This document shows, one piece after another, positions 26,321 through 34,290 of a stretch of 50,836 nt of DNA. The stretch is taken from the NCBI GenBank assembly GCA_947466425.1, contig CANIBZ010000016.1, forward strand, positions 1-50,836, written 5' to 3'. A program made the position numbers and the translations under genes. The notes beneath the pieces are model-generated. The model was given only the letters and a program-made list of their open reading frames with translations. It made no database searches and was not told the DNA's origin. Origin of the DNA: Flavobacteriales bacterium (GTDB lineage: Bacteria > Bacteroidota > Bacteroidia > Flavobacteriales_D > Sanyastnellaceae). Within the stretch, counting starts at the first letter, position 1, and each line of letters opens with the position of its first letter.

Positions 26321-27328
26321 ATGAAGGTTAGCATAATAACGGTGAGTTACAACAGCGCTCGAACAATAGCAGACACCATTGCTTCGGTGCAACAGCAGAC
26401 CTATAAAGACATTGAGTACATTGTTGTAGATGGTAATTCGTCGGATGGAACAATAGAAATTGTGAAGCAATTTCTAGATTCTGCGAAAGATGCTTCGCAA
26501 GATTCTGCGAAAGATGTTTCACAAGATGCTTCGCAAGATTCTGCGAAAGATGCTTCGAAAGATTCTGCGAAAGATGTTTCACAAGATGCTTCGCAAGATT
26601 CTGCGAAAGATTCTTCGAAAGATTCTTCGAAAGATTCTTCGAAAGATGTTTCACAAGATGCTTCGCAAGATTCTGCGAAAGATGTTTCACAAGATGCTTC
26701 GCAAGATTCTGCGAAAGATGCTTCGCAAGATTCTGCGAAAGGGGTGGTGACAAAGTTTTTGTGTGAAAAAGATAAAGGCATTTACGACGCAATGAATAAA
26801 GGACTTGCTTTGGCGACTGGAGATATTATTGGGGTCTTGAATAGCGATGACTTTTACTGTTCGAATGATGTTATTGAAAACGTTGTTCGCGCGTTCGAAG
26901 AAAATGAAACAGATTGCCTTTATGGTGATTTGAACTACGTAGATCCGATAGACACTTCTAAAATTGTCAGGAAATGGCGCAGTGGGGCTTATATGAGAGA
27001 GAATTTTTTAAAAGGTTGGATGCCCCCTCACCCTACTTTCTTCGTTAAAAAATCTTGTTACGATTCCTTCGGAACTTTCGACACGCAATTTAAAAGTGCT
27101 GCAGATTATGAACTTATGTTGCGATTTTTATTTAAAGAATCATGCACTGCTGTTTATCTTCCGAAGGTAATGACTCATATGCGCGCTGGCGGTGTGAGCA
27201 ATGTTAGTCTTAAAAATCGTATTCGTGCGAACCGAGAAGATCGCTTGGCTTGGAAAACAAACGGGTTAAAACCAAAGTGGTTCACGCTATTGCGCAAACC
27301 ACTTTCTAAATTGACTCAATATTTCTAA
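26321..27328 (+). CDS. Family 2 glycosyltransferase with 88-residue repeat insertion
   Basis: This GT-A-fold sugar transferase has 335 residues. The N-terminal strand KVSIITVSYNSARTIADTI and YIVVDGNSSDGTIEIVKQF are intact, as is the region after the insertion (DKGIYDAMNKGLALATGD, then the metal-binding NSDD at about residue 173). The C-terminal part includes GWMPPHPTFFVKKSCYD and SAADYELMLRFLF. Between VKQFL and GVVTKFL lie 22 four-residue units (D-S-A-K, D-A-S-Q and so on) that ordinary members lack; there a short loop joins a helix to the next strand. The reading frame is kept and all motifs survive, so the enzyme may be active. The role is probably in polysaccharide synthesis. No sugar-cluster neighbours are seen. 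Confidence 0.88.
   Translation: MKVSIITVSYNSARTIADTIASVQQQTYKDIEYIVVDGNSSDGTIEIVKQFLDSAKDASQDSAKDVSQDASQDSAKDASKDSAKDVSQDASQDSAKDSSKDSSKDSSKDVSQDASQDSAKDVSQDASQDSAKDASQDSAKGVVTKFLCEKDKGIYDAMNKGLALATGDIIGVLNSDDFYCSNDVIENVVRAFEENETDCLYGDLNYVDPIDTSKIVRKWRSGAYMRENFLKGWMPPHPTFFVKKSCYDSFGTFDTQFKSAADYELMLRFLFKESCTAVYLPKVMTHMRAGGVSNVSLKNRIRANREDRLAWKTNGLKPKWFTLLRKPLSKLTQYF
26477..26740 (+). repeat. Tandem array of 22 codon-phased 12-bp repeats
   Basis: The array is exactly 264 bp. Five unit types occur: GATTCTGCGAAA (8 copies), GATGCTTCGCAA (6), GATGTTTCACAA (4), GATTCTTCGAAA (3) and GATGCTTCGAAA (1). Within a type the copies are identical in DNA, so expansion is recent. A three-unit block (DVSQ-DASQ-DSAK) recurs four times, which indicates duplication of larger segments. 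Central hexamers TTCGCA and TGCGAA in adjacent units are reverse complements 6 nt apart. The encoded peptide has 22 Asp and 12 Lys and is probably disordered or helical. Confidence 0.97.
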
Positions 27329-27330
27329 TC

Positions 27331-28320
27331 TTAGAATTTCGCTCTTGATCTTCTCACACCTGGTCTTCCTTTCATATAGCTATACTTCGACTTCGAGAAG
27401 CTAGATCTTCCGCGAATTACACGTGTTACTGTAAGTTGAGTTGTTAAATAACTGTCGTTGTGCGTAGCGTCTCCGCGAGGCGAAGCGTAGGTAGCACCAG
27501 GAGGTGCAATTTGAAAGTTTTCAATTGATAAATCGTTCGCTGTGTACTGCGGGTTTTCTGCAACCAAACCATCTAACAAAGCTTGATACGTTTGATTGTT
27601 CACAAACTCGTATGCTTTAGAATCATTCGAATTCGGTGTAGAATAAACCGTTGAAACGTCATCTAGATAATCAGTAAAAACTGTTCTCCAACTCAAATCC
27701 CACTGCACTCTCCATTTTTTCTTGAAGGTGAAATAAGCTCCGATACCAGCCGGTATAGCAAGACCAAATTTCGAATATGCACTTTTTTGTCCTTCCGTTC
27801 TCCAATCACGCAAAGCGAACCACTCACCACCGTATTGAACATCACCGTCTTTGAAAATCTGGCCTTTCGGATTTGACGAGTAACCAGCTAATCCGGCAAA
27901 CAAAAACACTTTAAAGTCCGGGTTGTAATAACCTTTATTTCCCACGTCGTTATCATACCAAATAGTAACTTCTGCGCGACCACCTAACTCTAACAAATCA
28001 TTTCTGAAATTTGCGTTTCTTGCTCTACGCGGAGCGTATGTCGTGTAGGCATCTCTGTCTGTAATTCGAATCCAATCAAAATTGGTAGAGAAGGCCAAAC
28101 GCTTATTTACTTTATACCTTACGTAGGCACCAGCAGACATGCGCGTTGAAATAAGGTGCATATCTACAACAAAATCTCTTCGTGGAAGATATTTACCTCC
28201 GATGTCTCCGAGGTAGTTTGACGCACCTACTTTCAATCCGTAATCCCAACGGTATTGGGCCAATGAAACGTTTGAAAGAAGCACTAAAACCAAGCTTAGA
28301 AAGAATACTATTTTTTTCAT
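27331..28320 (-). CDS. DUF6089-like outer-membrane protein
   Basis: The ATG at 28320 begins a clean signal peptide (MKKIVFFLSLVLVLLSNVSLAQ), so the longer reading frame up to 28353 is rejected. The product is 329 residues. The mature start YRWDYGLKVGASNYLGDIGG is characteristic of the DUF6089 family of Bacteroidota, and beta-barrel strands follow (FKVFLFAGLAGYSSNP, WRVQWDLSWRTVFTDYLDD). The C-terminus is basic (GRPGVRRSRAKF). It is probably an outer-membrane barrel; the function is unknown. It converges on the glycosyltransferase gene with a 2-nt gap. Confidence 0.82.
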   Translation of the reverse strand: MKKIVFFLSLVLVLLSNVSLAQYRWDYGLKVGASNYLGDIGGKYLPRRDFVVDMHLISTRMSAGAYVRYKVNKRLAFSTNFDWIRITDRDAYTTYAPRRARNANFRNDLLELGGRAEVTIWYDNDVGNKGYYNPDFKVFLFAGLAGYSSNPKGQIFKDGDVQYGGEWFALRDWRTEGQKSAYSKFGLAIPAGIGAYFTFKKKWRVQWDLSWRTVFTDYLDDVSTVYSTPNSNDSKAYEFVNNQTYQALLDGLVAENPQYTANDLSIENFQIAPPGATYASPRGDATHNDSYLTTQLTVTRVIRGRSSFSKSKYSYMKGRPGVRRSRAKF

Positions 28321-28400
28321 TTGGATAAAGTCGTTCGCTAAGATAATCAACAATTTCCGAAGACTGAATACTTTTTCGCATTTTTGGGAAAAATTTCAAC

Positions 28401-29345
28401 ATGAATTCAGTCAGTCAACTTTTTGGAATAAAGTTCCCAATCATCCAAGGCGGAATGATTTGGTGCACGGGAGCGAATTTGGTTTCAGCAGTTTCTAACG
28501 CTGGTGGACTTGGACTTTTGGGAGCAGGATCAATGTATCCAGATCAATTGGAAGAGGAGATTAAAAACTGTTTGAAATTGACCGACAAACCTTTCGGGGT
28601 GAATCTTCCGCTGCTTTATCCGAATATTGAGGAGCATTTAAATCTGATTGAAAAATACCGTGTTCCTATTGTCTTTACCTCAGCGGGAAGCCCTAAGAAA
28701 TATACAGAACGGTTGAAGGCCTCTGGAATAAAAGTAGCACATGTTGTGAGTAGCAGTGCCTTCGCATTAAAATCACAAGAAGCCGGTGTAGACGCTGTTG
28801 TAGCCGAAGGTTTTGAAGCGGGTGGCCACAACGGGCGCGAAGAAACTACTACCCTCTGTTTAATCCCGAGTGTGGCTGAAACAGTTTCAATTCCGGTTAT
28901 TGCAGCCGGAGGAATTTCTTGTGGAAAAAGCATGCTTGCGGCTATGTCCCTTGGCGCTCAAGGGGTTCAAATGGGATCACGTTTCGTTATGACACATGAA
29001 TCCGCAGCACACGAGAATTTCAAAAACGCTATTCTCCAAGCCAAGGAAGGAGATACCAAACTCACTCTTCACGAGATAACACCGGTGCGATTGCTAAATA
29101 GCACGTTTTATAAAGCGGTGCTTCACGCTTACGATTCGGGGGCTAGCATAGACGAATTGAAAGAATTACTTGGACGCGGACGAGCTAAAAAAGGAATGTC
29201 ACTTGGCGACCTTGAAGAAGGCGAATTGGAGATTGGGCAGGTAAGCGCTCGAATAAAAGGAGTTATCTCAGCCAGAGAAGTGATAGAGCAAACGATTGGA
29301 GAATTTCACGAGGCTCAAAAGAGGGTGGGCAATATTTCATTTTAA
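28401..29345 (+). CDS. Nitronate monooxygenase-like FMN enzyme
   Basis: This 314-residue TIM-barrel flavoprotein belongs to the NPD/2-nitropropane dioxygenase family. Family landmarks are FPIIQGGMIWCTGANLVSAVSNAGGLGLLG, quoted here as PIIQGGM and AGGLGLLGAG, then GVNLPLL, VVAEGFEAGGHNGREE with the catalytic-type His, PVIAAGGIS and LGAQGVQMGSRF for phosphate binding. It may oxidise nitronates, but many relatives have other or unknown reactions, and FabK enoyl-reductases are close cousins. It is cytoplasmic and stands alone. Confidence 0.87.
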   Translation: MNSVSQLFGIKFPIIQGGMIWCTGANLVSAVSNAGGLGLLGAGSMYPDQLEEEIKNCLKLTDKPFGVNLPLLYPNIEEHLNLIEKYRVPIVFTSAGSPKKYTERLKASGIKVAHVVSSSAFALKSQEAGVDAVVAEGFEAGGHNGREETTTLCLIPSVAETVSIPVIAAGGISCGKSMLAAMSLGAQGVQMGSRFVMTHESAAHENFKNAILQAKEGDTKLTLHEITPVRLLNSTFYKAVLHAYDSGASIDELKELLGRGRAKKGMSLGDLEEGELEIGQVSARIKGVISAREVIEQTIGEFHEAQKRVGNISF

Positions 29346-29364
29346 TTCCGTTTGATTTTCGCGA

Positions 29365-29391
29365 TTGTATGCAACCCAAGGCCTATTTTTG
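29365..29391 (+). promoter_or_regulatory. Promoter of the T9SS type B cargo gene
   Basis: TATTTTTG at 29384-29391 fits TAnnTTTG and ends 15 nt before the ATG at 29407. A TTG at 29365-29367 is 16 nt upstream, slightly closer than usual. Confidence 0.5.
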
Positions 29392-29406
29392 CACTCTTCA
29401 AAACGA

Positions 29407-31488
29407 ATGAAAGGTAAAATTATATTAGCAGCATTGCTCTCGCATGTTCTTCTTTGGGCCTTCAATGCTCATGGGCAATCCTCTGCTACCCTTACCTGTC
29501 TTGAAGTACAGGGTAATTCACTAAGTATTTCTTGGTATACTTCACCCAACCCCGCAACCTTCGTAACCAACCACATTTACGCCTCTGACGCAGCTGGGAA
29601 TTTCACTGAGATTAGTCAATCAACCAATTTATCTGGTGCCTTTTTATACCCCGGAGCAAATGCCTTAACTAATTCTTGCTGTGTCTACATTCAAACTGAG
29701 GACAACATCGGAGGAACACCGACCTTCAGTAGCTCTGAAACATTTTGCAGCACCTTTCTTACTGCCAATGCCTCCGTATCTCCGCCTGGATTTGTTGACC
29801 TTCAATGGAACGCACCTACCTCTAATGCGGCTTGGTTAGCTGCTGTAAATGCTGAAGTGTGGTTAGAATATCCTTCAGGGGTTTGGAACAAAATTCAAAC
29901 TTTACCAGGCGCTTCTTCTTCCTACAATTATGAAGTAACTGTCTGTGGTGAGCAGCTCAATTTTCAAATTAGATATTCTGGACTTCCGAACTGCGATTTC
30001 GCCAGTAATGTGGCCGGGGGGATTTTCAATGATCAAACAGCACCAGCTATTCCTTCAATTACCAGTGTAACGGTTAATCCAGCTACTGGCTTAGCAGAAT
30101 TGAATTGGAATGTTAATTCTTCGGGCGACACAGATGGCTACATTGTTTATGCGTGTAATGGATCAACGGTTAATTTAATTGACACTGTTTTTGGAATAAA
30201 TAATACTCTTTTTAGTGATCTTCTGTCTTCACCGAGCAGTGGACCTGAATGCTATTTGCTTTCTGCAATTGATACTTGCTATTCAGGAACTCCACCTAGT
30301 CCGAATACGAGTCCTACAGGTAGCGTTTGCAATTGCACTATCTTCCTAAGCCCCTCTACTTATACGCTTTGTGACAGCACAATTAATTTTTCCTGGAGCT
30401 CATACTCGGGTTGGAATGCAGGTGTTAACTATTATGTTCTCATGTACAGTTCTGACGGAATAAACTTCGTTCCCGTTGACACAACAGACGGCAATACCCT
30501 TCAAGGAACACATGAATTTACAACCATTTCTTCCGGAATTAATTACTACGGCGTGGTTGCTTATTCCAATTCAGGAGCTACTTCGGCTTCTAACATTCAA
30601 ACTATAAATATTTCATATCCCACGCCACCAGCATTAAATTATCTGACCTCAGTAAGTGTGAATAGCACCAAGGCCATTGAGATAACAGTTCGAACGCAAC
30701 CGACACTGGTTCCACATAAATACATTCTTCAACGGAAGAATTTGTATGCCCCCTTTAATTGGGAAAATCACATGGACATTACGCAGTCGGCCAACAATAT
30801 TGTATTTACCGACACAGATGTTAATTCTGACGATATCATTTACGACTACCGCGTAATCGTTCAAAATCCATGTGGCTATTTTCTCGACACGACGAATACT
30901 GGACGAAACATTCGTCTTCGCGGTGCAAACAACTCTGAATTATTATTGAATAGTTTGAACTGGTCTAAATACGAAGATTGGGAGAATGGTGTTCAAGAAT
31001 ATGAGGTTCTTCGTTCTGTAGACGGCGCGGTAGAGGTACAAGCTTCAACCGGATCAGCAAGCTATCTGTCATTCAGCGAAGACTTAGAGCCCTTCCTATC
31101 TTCGAAGGGACAATTTTGTTACCGCATTCGCGCATATTCGGAACCCATTAGCTATTTCCCGAATGAGACATTTACATCGTATAGCAACAAAAAGTGCTTG
31201 GATCAAGAGCCTCTGATTTGGATTCCGAACGCCATGATGATTCATGGAGAAAATGATTTGTTTTACCCGGTTATTTCATTTGCAGACACTAGCCAATATA
31301 CCATGAATATTTTCAGTCGCTGGGGTGATTACGTTTTTGAAACAAACAAACTTTCTGAAAAGTGGGATGGCAAAATGAATGGCGGCGATTACGTGCATGA
31401 AAATGCTTATGTCTACTATATCACCGTGAAAAACGGAGTGGGTGTTTTATACGAGCGTAGAGGAACCATTACAGTTCTAAAAAACTAG
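29407..31488 (+). CDS. Large secreted protein with T9SS type B (gliding-motility) C-terminus
   Basis: I chose the ATG at 29407, which opens a signal peptide (MKGKIILAALLSHVLLWAFNAHGQ); the earlier TTG frame start would overlap the promoter. The 693-residue product has several fibronectin type III-like beta domains (for example AELNWNVNSSGDTDGYIVYA and INFSWSSYSGWNAGVNYYVL). It ends with a type B sorting domain: WIPNAMMIHGENDLFYP, MNIFSRWGDYVFET, WDGKMNGG and AYVYYITVKNG. It is probably an adhesin or surface protein exported by SprA. The downstream coaX gene is only 8 nt away. Confidence 0.87.
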   Translation: MKGKIILAALLSHVLLWAFNAHGQSSATLTCLEVQGNSLSISWYTSPNPATFVTNHIYASDAAGNFTEISQSTNLSGAFLYPGANALTNSCCVYIQTEDNIGGTPTFSSSETFCSTFLTANASVSPPGFVDLQWNAPTSNAAWLAAVNAEVWLEYPSGVWNKIQTLPGASSSYNYEVTVCGEQLNFQIRYSGLPNCDFASNVAGGIFNDQTAPAIPSITSVTVNPATGLAELNWNVNSSGDTDGYIVYACNGSTVNLIDTVFGINNTLFSDLLSSPSSGPECYLLSAIDTCYSGTPPSPNTSPTGSVCNCTIFLSPSTYTLCDSTINFSWSSYSGWNAGVNYYVLMYSSDGINFVPVDTTDGNTLQGTHEFTTISSGINYYGVVAYSNSGATSASNIQTINISYPTPPALNYLTSVSVNSTKAIEITVRTQPTLVPHKYILQRKNLYAPFNWENHMDITQSANNIVFTDTDVNSDDIIYDYRVIVQNPCGYFLDTTNTGRNIRLRGANNSELLLNSLNWSKYEDWENGVQEYEVLRSVDGAVEVQASTGSASYLSFSEDLEPFLSSKGQFCYRIRAYSEPISYFPNETFTSYSNKKCLDQEPLIWIPNAMMIHGENDLFYPVISFADTSQYTMNIFSRWGDYVFETNKLSEKWDGKMNGGDYVHENAYVYYITVKNGVGVLYERRGTITVLKN

Positions 31489-31496
31489 CCCTCCAG

Positions 31497-32207
31497 ATGA
31501 ATTGCATTGTATTGGATCAAGGGAACACCTCATTAAAATGGGGGTTTTTCATAAACAATTCCTTGGTTGAATCGGGAAGAATTCTAGATAACAATCTTAG
31601 TCTTGAATTGAATCTTTTGCATTCAAAACACAGTCTTCCTTTTTTTTATTCTTCAGTAAGGAGTATGGCTGAACAAACTGAATTTTTAAATCGATTTTCT
31701 TTTTGTAGAATTATTCCAGAAGATAATTTTCCGGCCTTCCGCTACGCTTCGGGCGTTGCTGGAAAAGACCGCCTTGCAAATGTAGCCGGTGCATTTAAAA
31801 TTTTCGAAGGGTCGGAAAGTTTGGTTGTTGATTTCGGAACCTGCATTACTTATTCCGTTGCTCAAAACAACGCATTGATTTCCGGAGTCATTTCTTTAGG
31901 CGCTCAGTCTCGCTTGCGCGGCATGCACGAATTTACCGGTCAGCTTCCTCTTATTGCATTTGCTGAAAGTGCTGAGCCTTTTCAAAATTCAACCGAAGGG
32001 GCTATGTTAAGCAGTGTGAATTTTGGAATTCTTTCGGAATTGAAGGGATACATTGATGCTGCAATGATTCAATTTCCAGATATTCAAATTGTATTTACCG
32101 GGACTGACGCGGTTCATTTTGCTAAACAGCTTAATTGCCGCATCTTTGTAGAAATGAATTTAACATTAATTGGATTGTATGCCATCACTTGTGCGAATGA
32201 ATCTTAA
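31497..32207 (+). CDS. coaX: Type III pantothenate kinase CoaX
   Basis: CoaX catalyses the first step of coenzyme A synthesis, phosphorylating pantothenate. The 236 residues show the ASKHA-fold motifs of this group: LDQGNTSLKWGFF (phosphate-1, DxGNT), GKDRLANVAGAF (GxDR) and VVDFGTCITYSVA (phosphate-2). The length is close to the usual 240-260. It begins a run of overlapping or closely spaced genes that continues to 35587, an order that I recall from other Bacteroidota. The downstream ATG overlaps its end by 11 nt. Confidence 0.93.
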   Translation: MNCIVLDQGNTSLKWGFFINNSLVESGRILDNNLSLELNLLHSKHSLPFFYSSVRSMAEQTEFLNRFSFCRIIPEDNFPAFRYASGVAGKDRLANVAGAFKIFEGSESLVVDFGTCITYSVAQNNALISGVISLGAQSRLRGMHEFTGQLPLIAFAESAEPFQNSTEGAMLSSVNFGILSELKGYIDAAMIQFPDIQIVFTGTDAVHFAKQLNCRIFVEMNLTLIGLYAITCANES

Positions 32208-33558
32208 ATATATTTTTCTTGTTTTGATTTCGGCAATGTGTGTGCGTGTGCAGGCTCAAATTCCTGTCAACTCGCCTTACTCTCGTTTTGGAATTGGACT
32301 CACTGACATTGGATTTAACCCGCGTTACGCCGCTCTTGGAAATGCATCTATTGCGCTTCCCGATTTATCAGGGGTGAATTTATCTAACCCTGCATCGTTT
32401 GCCTTATTCACCGAAACGACCTTTCAAGGAAGTGTGTTTGCGAAAAGTTCTCAACTTCTTTCAACTTCAGGACAAACCAACTACCTCGGTGGTCAAGTGG
32501 GTGAGATTGCCTTTGGGTTCAAACGAACAGGAAGTAAATGGGGATTCGCGATGGGCATTACTCCTGAAAGTGTTGTTGGTTATCAGTTCTCGAACAGCGC
32601 AGCTATTAACGACAGTTTAAATGCCAAGTACAGTTATTCAGGTGAGGGTGGTATAAATAAAGTGCAAATGGGTTTTGCTAGGACCTTCATCCTTTATTCA
32701 GACAGCACACATGCCCGCACTCATACCTTGTCTATTGGTAGTAACTTGAATTTCAGATTTGGATCTATTTTACAAGTTGACCGAATTGTGTTCGACAACA
32801 CTTCCATATATAACAGTAAGATTACCAATCGCAAATCCTTTTCAGATGCGAATTTGACATTTGGCGCGCATTATTCATTCCCTCTTCACCAAAGAAAATC
32901 TGCAGGAAAAGTTACTCGATCGACTTGGTTTCATTTAGCAGGAACGTATGAATTGGAAAACAATGTAAACCCAAAGGTGCAGGATATTCGTCAGTCTACA
33001 CGTTCCATTTCCGGTGTTGAAATACCGGTGCTGACCGTTTTAGACACAACATATAAAAACCTTTCTTTTGTCATTCCACAGCGCATTCAAATTGGTGCTG
33101 CAATTACCCATGAATTTAAAAAGGCGGGGACACTTTCCCTGAGCGCCTCTTACCGTCAGCAAGACTGGAAATCTGTTGAAGATATGAATTCATTGATTCA
33201 TGTTTCCAATCAAAGCTTTCACAACTCTAAAAACGTTGGACTGGGGTTGGAATATGTCCCAAATGTCAATGGTGGTGAGAATAATTACTTCGGGGCATGC
33301 ACCTATCGCCTAGGAATGAAGAGTGTTGAGACTTCCGTTGGATTAAATGGGAATAACATTGTTCAAGAAGCATTTACATGCGGATTGCAAATGCCTATGC
33401 GTTCTTCGAAAACAACAAGTAGTCTGTGCCTTTCTGCCGAGTTTGGAACCTACGGTACTGCAACAGAAACTGCAACAAAAGAGAACTACGCTACCTTCCT
33501 CATCGGATTTAAACTTCATCCGTTCGAACGTTGGTTCGTTCAGAGAAAGTATGACTAA
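32197..33558 (+). CDS. Outer-membrane beta-barrel protein (FadL-like layout)
   Basis: The start at 32197 gives MNLKYIFLVLISAMCVRVQA as a signal peptide and 453 residues in all. The mature start resembles OMPP1/FadL-type Bacteroidota proteins: NSPYSRFGIGLTD, then AALGNASIALPD and VNLSNPASFA. Long amphipathic strands follow. It has an 11-nt overlap with coaX and an 8-nt overlap with the LptC-like gene, so it is translated with them. The position next to LptC hints at an envelope-assembly or lipid role, but this is inferred. Confidence 0.8.
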   Translation: MNLKYIFLVLISAMCVRVQAQIPVNSPYSRFGIGLTDIGFNPRYAALGNASIALPDLSGVNLSNPASFALFTETTFQGSVFAKSSQLLSTSGQTNYLGGQVGEIAFGFKRTGSKWGFAMGITPESVVGYQFSNSAAINDSLNAKYSYSGEGGINKVQMGFARTFILYSDSTHARTHTLSIGSNLNFRFGSILQVDRIVFDNTSIYNSKITNRKSFSDANLTFGAHYSFPLHQRKSAGKVTRSTWFHLAGTYELENNVNPKVQDIRQSTRSISGVEIPVLTVLDTTYKNLSFVIPQRIQIGAAITHEFKKAGTLSLSASYRQQDWKSVEDMNSLIHVSNQSFHNSKNVGLGLEYVPNVNGGENNYFGACTYRLGMKSVETSVGLNGNNIVQEAFTCGLQMPMRSSKTTSSLCLSAEFGTYGTATETATKENYATFLIGFKLHPFERWFVQRKYD

Positions 33559-34099
33559 TACCATTCTGAAAATAGTAGCTGCTTTTGCGGTCGTGTTCAC
33601 TTTGATTGGATGTCAAAATGAAATTTCAGAAATCAAAGCTATTACTGACCCGAAGTTTGTGCCCGTGCAAAGCACCTTTAACGCCTCATTCAGTTACTCC
33701 TTGGATGGGGTGGTTCGCACGAAAATTTACGCTTTACAATTAGATCAGTATGTTAGCGATAGTTCTTACTTAATTGCGCCTAAAACCTTTCACATCGAAT
33801 TCTTTGATTCGCTTGGAGAATATACAGGAACCATGACGGGTAATGAAGCTATTTTCTCACAGAAAAGCAACACGCTTTGGACCAAAGGTGACTTAGTTTT
33901 AGAAAATTGGAAAAAAGAAAAGTTGGAAACCAATTCACTTACTTTTTACCTCGATTCTGATTTGGTTTACACTCCAGATTTTGTAAAAATCAGCTCTGAA
34001 AACAGTGTCCTAGAAGGAAAAGGACTTCGAAGTAACGGCTCGTTTTCCAATTATGAAATCAATCAAACATCTGGTAATTTCAATACAGCTAATGAATGA
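33551..34099 (+). CDS. lptC: LptC-like LPS export lipoprotein
   Basis: The ATG at 33551 gives a lipoprotein-type signal (MTNTILKIVAAFAVVFTLIGC) and 182 residues. The rest fits the LptC/OstA-like beta-jellyroll: DGVVRTKIYALQLDQYV, FHIEFFDSLGEYTGTMTGNEAIF, LWTKGDLVLENWKKEKLETN and VLEGKGLRSNGSFSNYEI. In this family the protein bridges the inner-membrane ABC exporter to LptA in the periplasm. Bacteroidota forms are often lipidated, as here. A long upstream extension of the frame to 33347 is rejected because it overlaps a barrel gene and lacks family similarity. Confidence 0.82.
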   Translation: MTNTILKIVAAFAVVFTLIGCQNEISEIKAITDPKFVPVQSTFNASFSYSLDGVVRTKIYALQLDQYVSDSSYLIAPKTFHIEFFDSLGEYTGTMTGNEAIFSQKSNTLWTKGDLVLENWKKEKLETNSLTFYLDSDLVYTPDFVKISSENSVLEGKGLRSNGSFSNYEINQTSGNFNTANE

Positions 34100-34290
34100 A
34101 TAACTTAAATAAAATTGTGCTTATCCTGTGGGCCATTGTTGTGGTTGCGTCATTTGGCTATGCGCTTTATATGATCTCTGCAGAAGGTTGGGATAAAGGC
34201 GCGGAGAATTTATTTATTCCTGGCATCGCTCTCATGTGGTTTTTATTCCGTTTGGGAATGTATCGTAGAATGAACAAAAACAATGGGTAA
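34096..34290 (+). CDS. Small two-helix membrane protein
   Basis: This 64-residue protein has two predicted helices (IVLILWAIVVVASFGYALYMI and LFIPGIALMWFLFRLGMY, quoted approximately) and a basic tail RRMNKNNG. Its ATG overlaps the LptC-like stop by 4 nt and its end overlaps the CNNM gene by 8 nt, so it is almost certainly translated. I do not recognise a family. The position suggests a minor partner in envelope biogenesis. Confidence 0.75.
   Translation: MNNLNKIVLILWAIVVVASFGYALYMISAEGWDKGAENLFIPGIALMWFLFRLGMYRRMNKNNG

Noticed and set aside
26477-26740. Possible CRISPR array
   Set aside because: Units are contiguous 12-mers with no spacers, lie inside a coding frame and have no cas genes nearby.
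26328-26792. Reverse-strand open frames across the repeat array
   Set aside because: They are open only because the 12-bp units are nearly self-complementary and period-3. They show no start context or family similarity.
33347-33550. Long upstream extension of the LptC-like protein
   Set aside because: It overlaps the barrel gene in another frame. The ATG at 33551 gives a proper lipoprotein signal.
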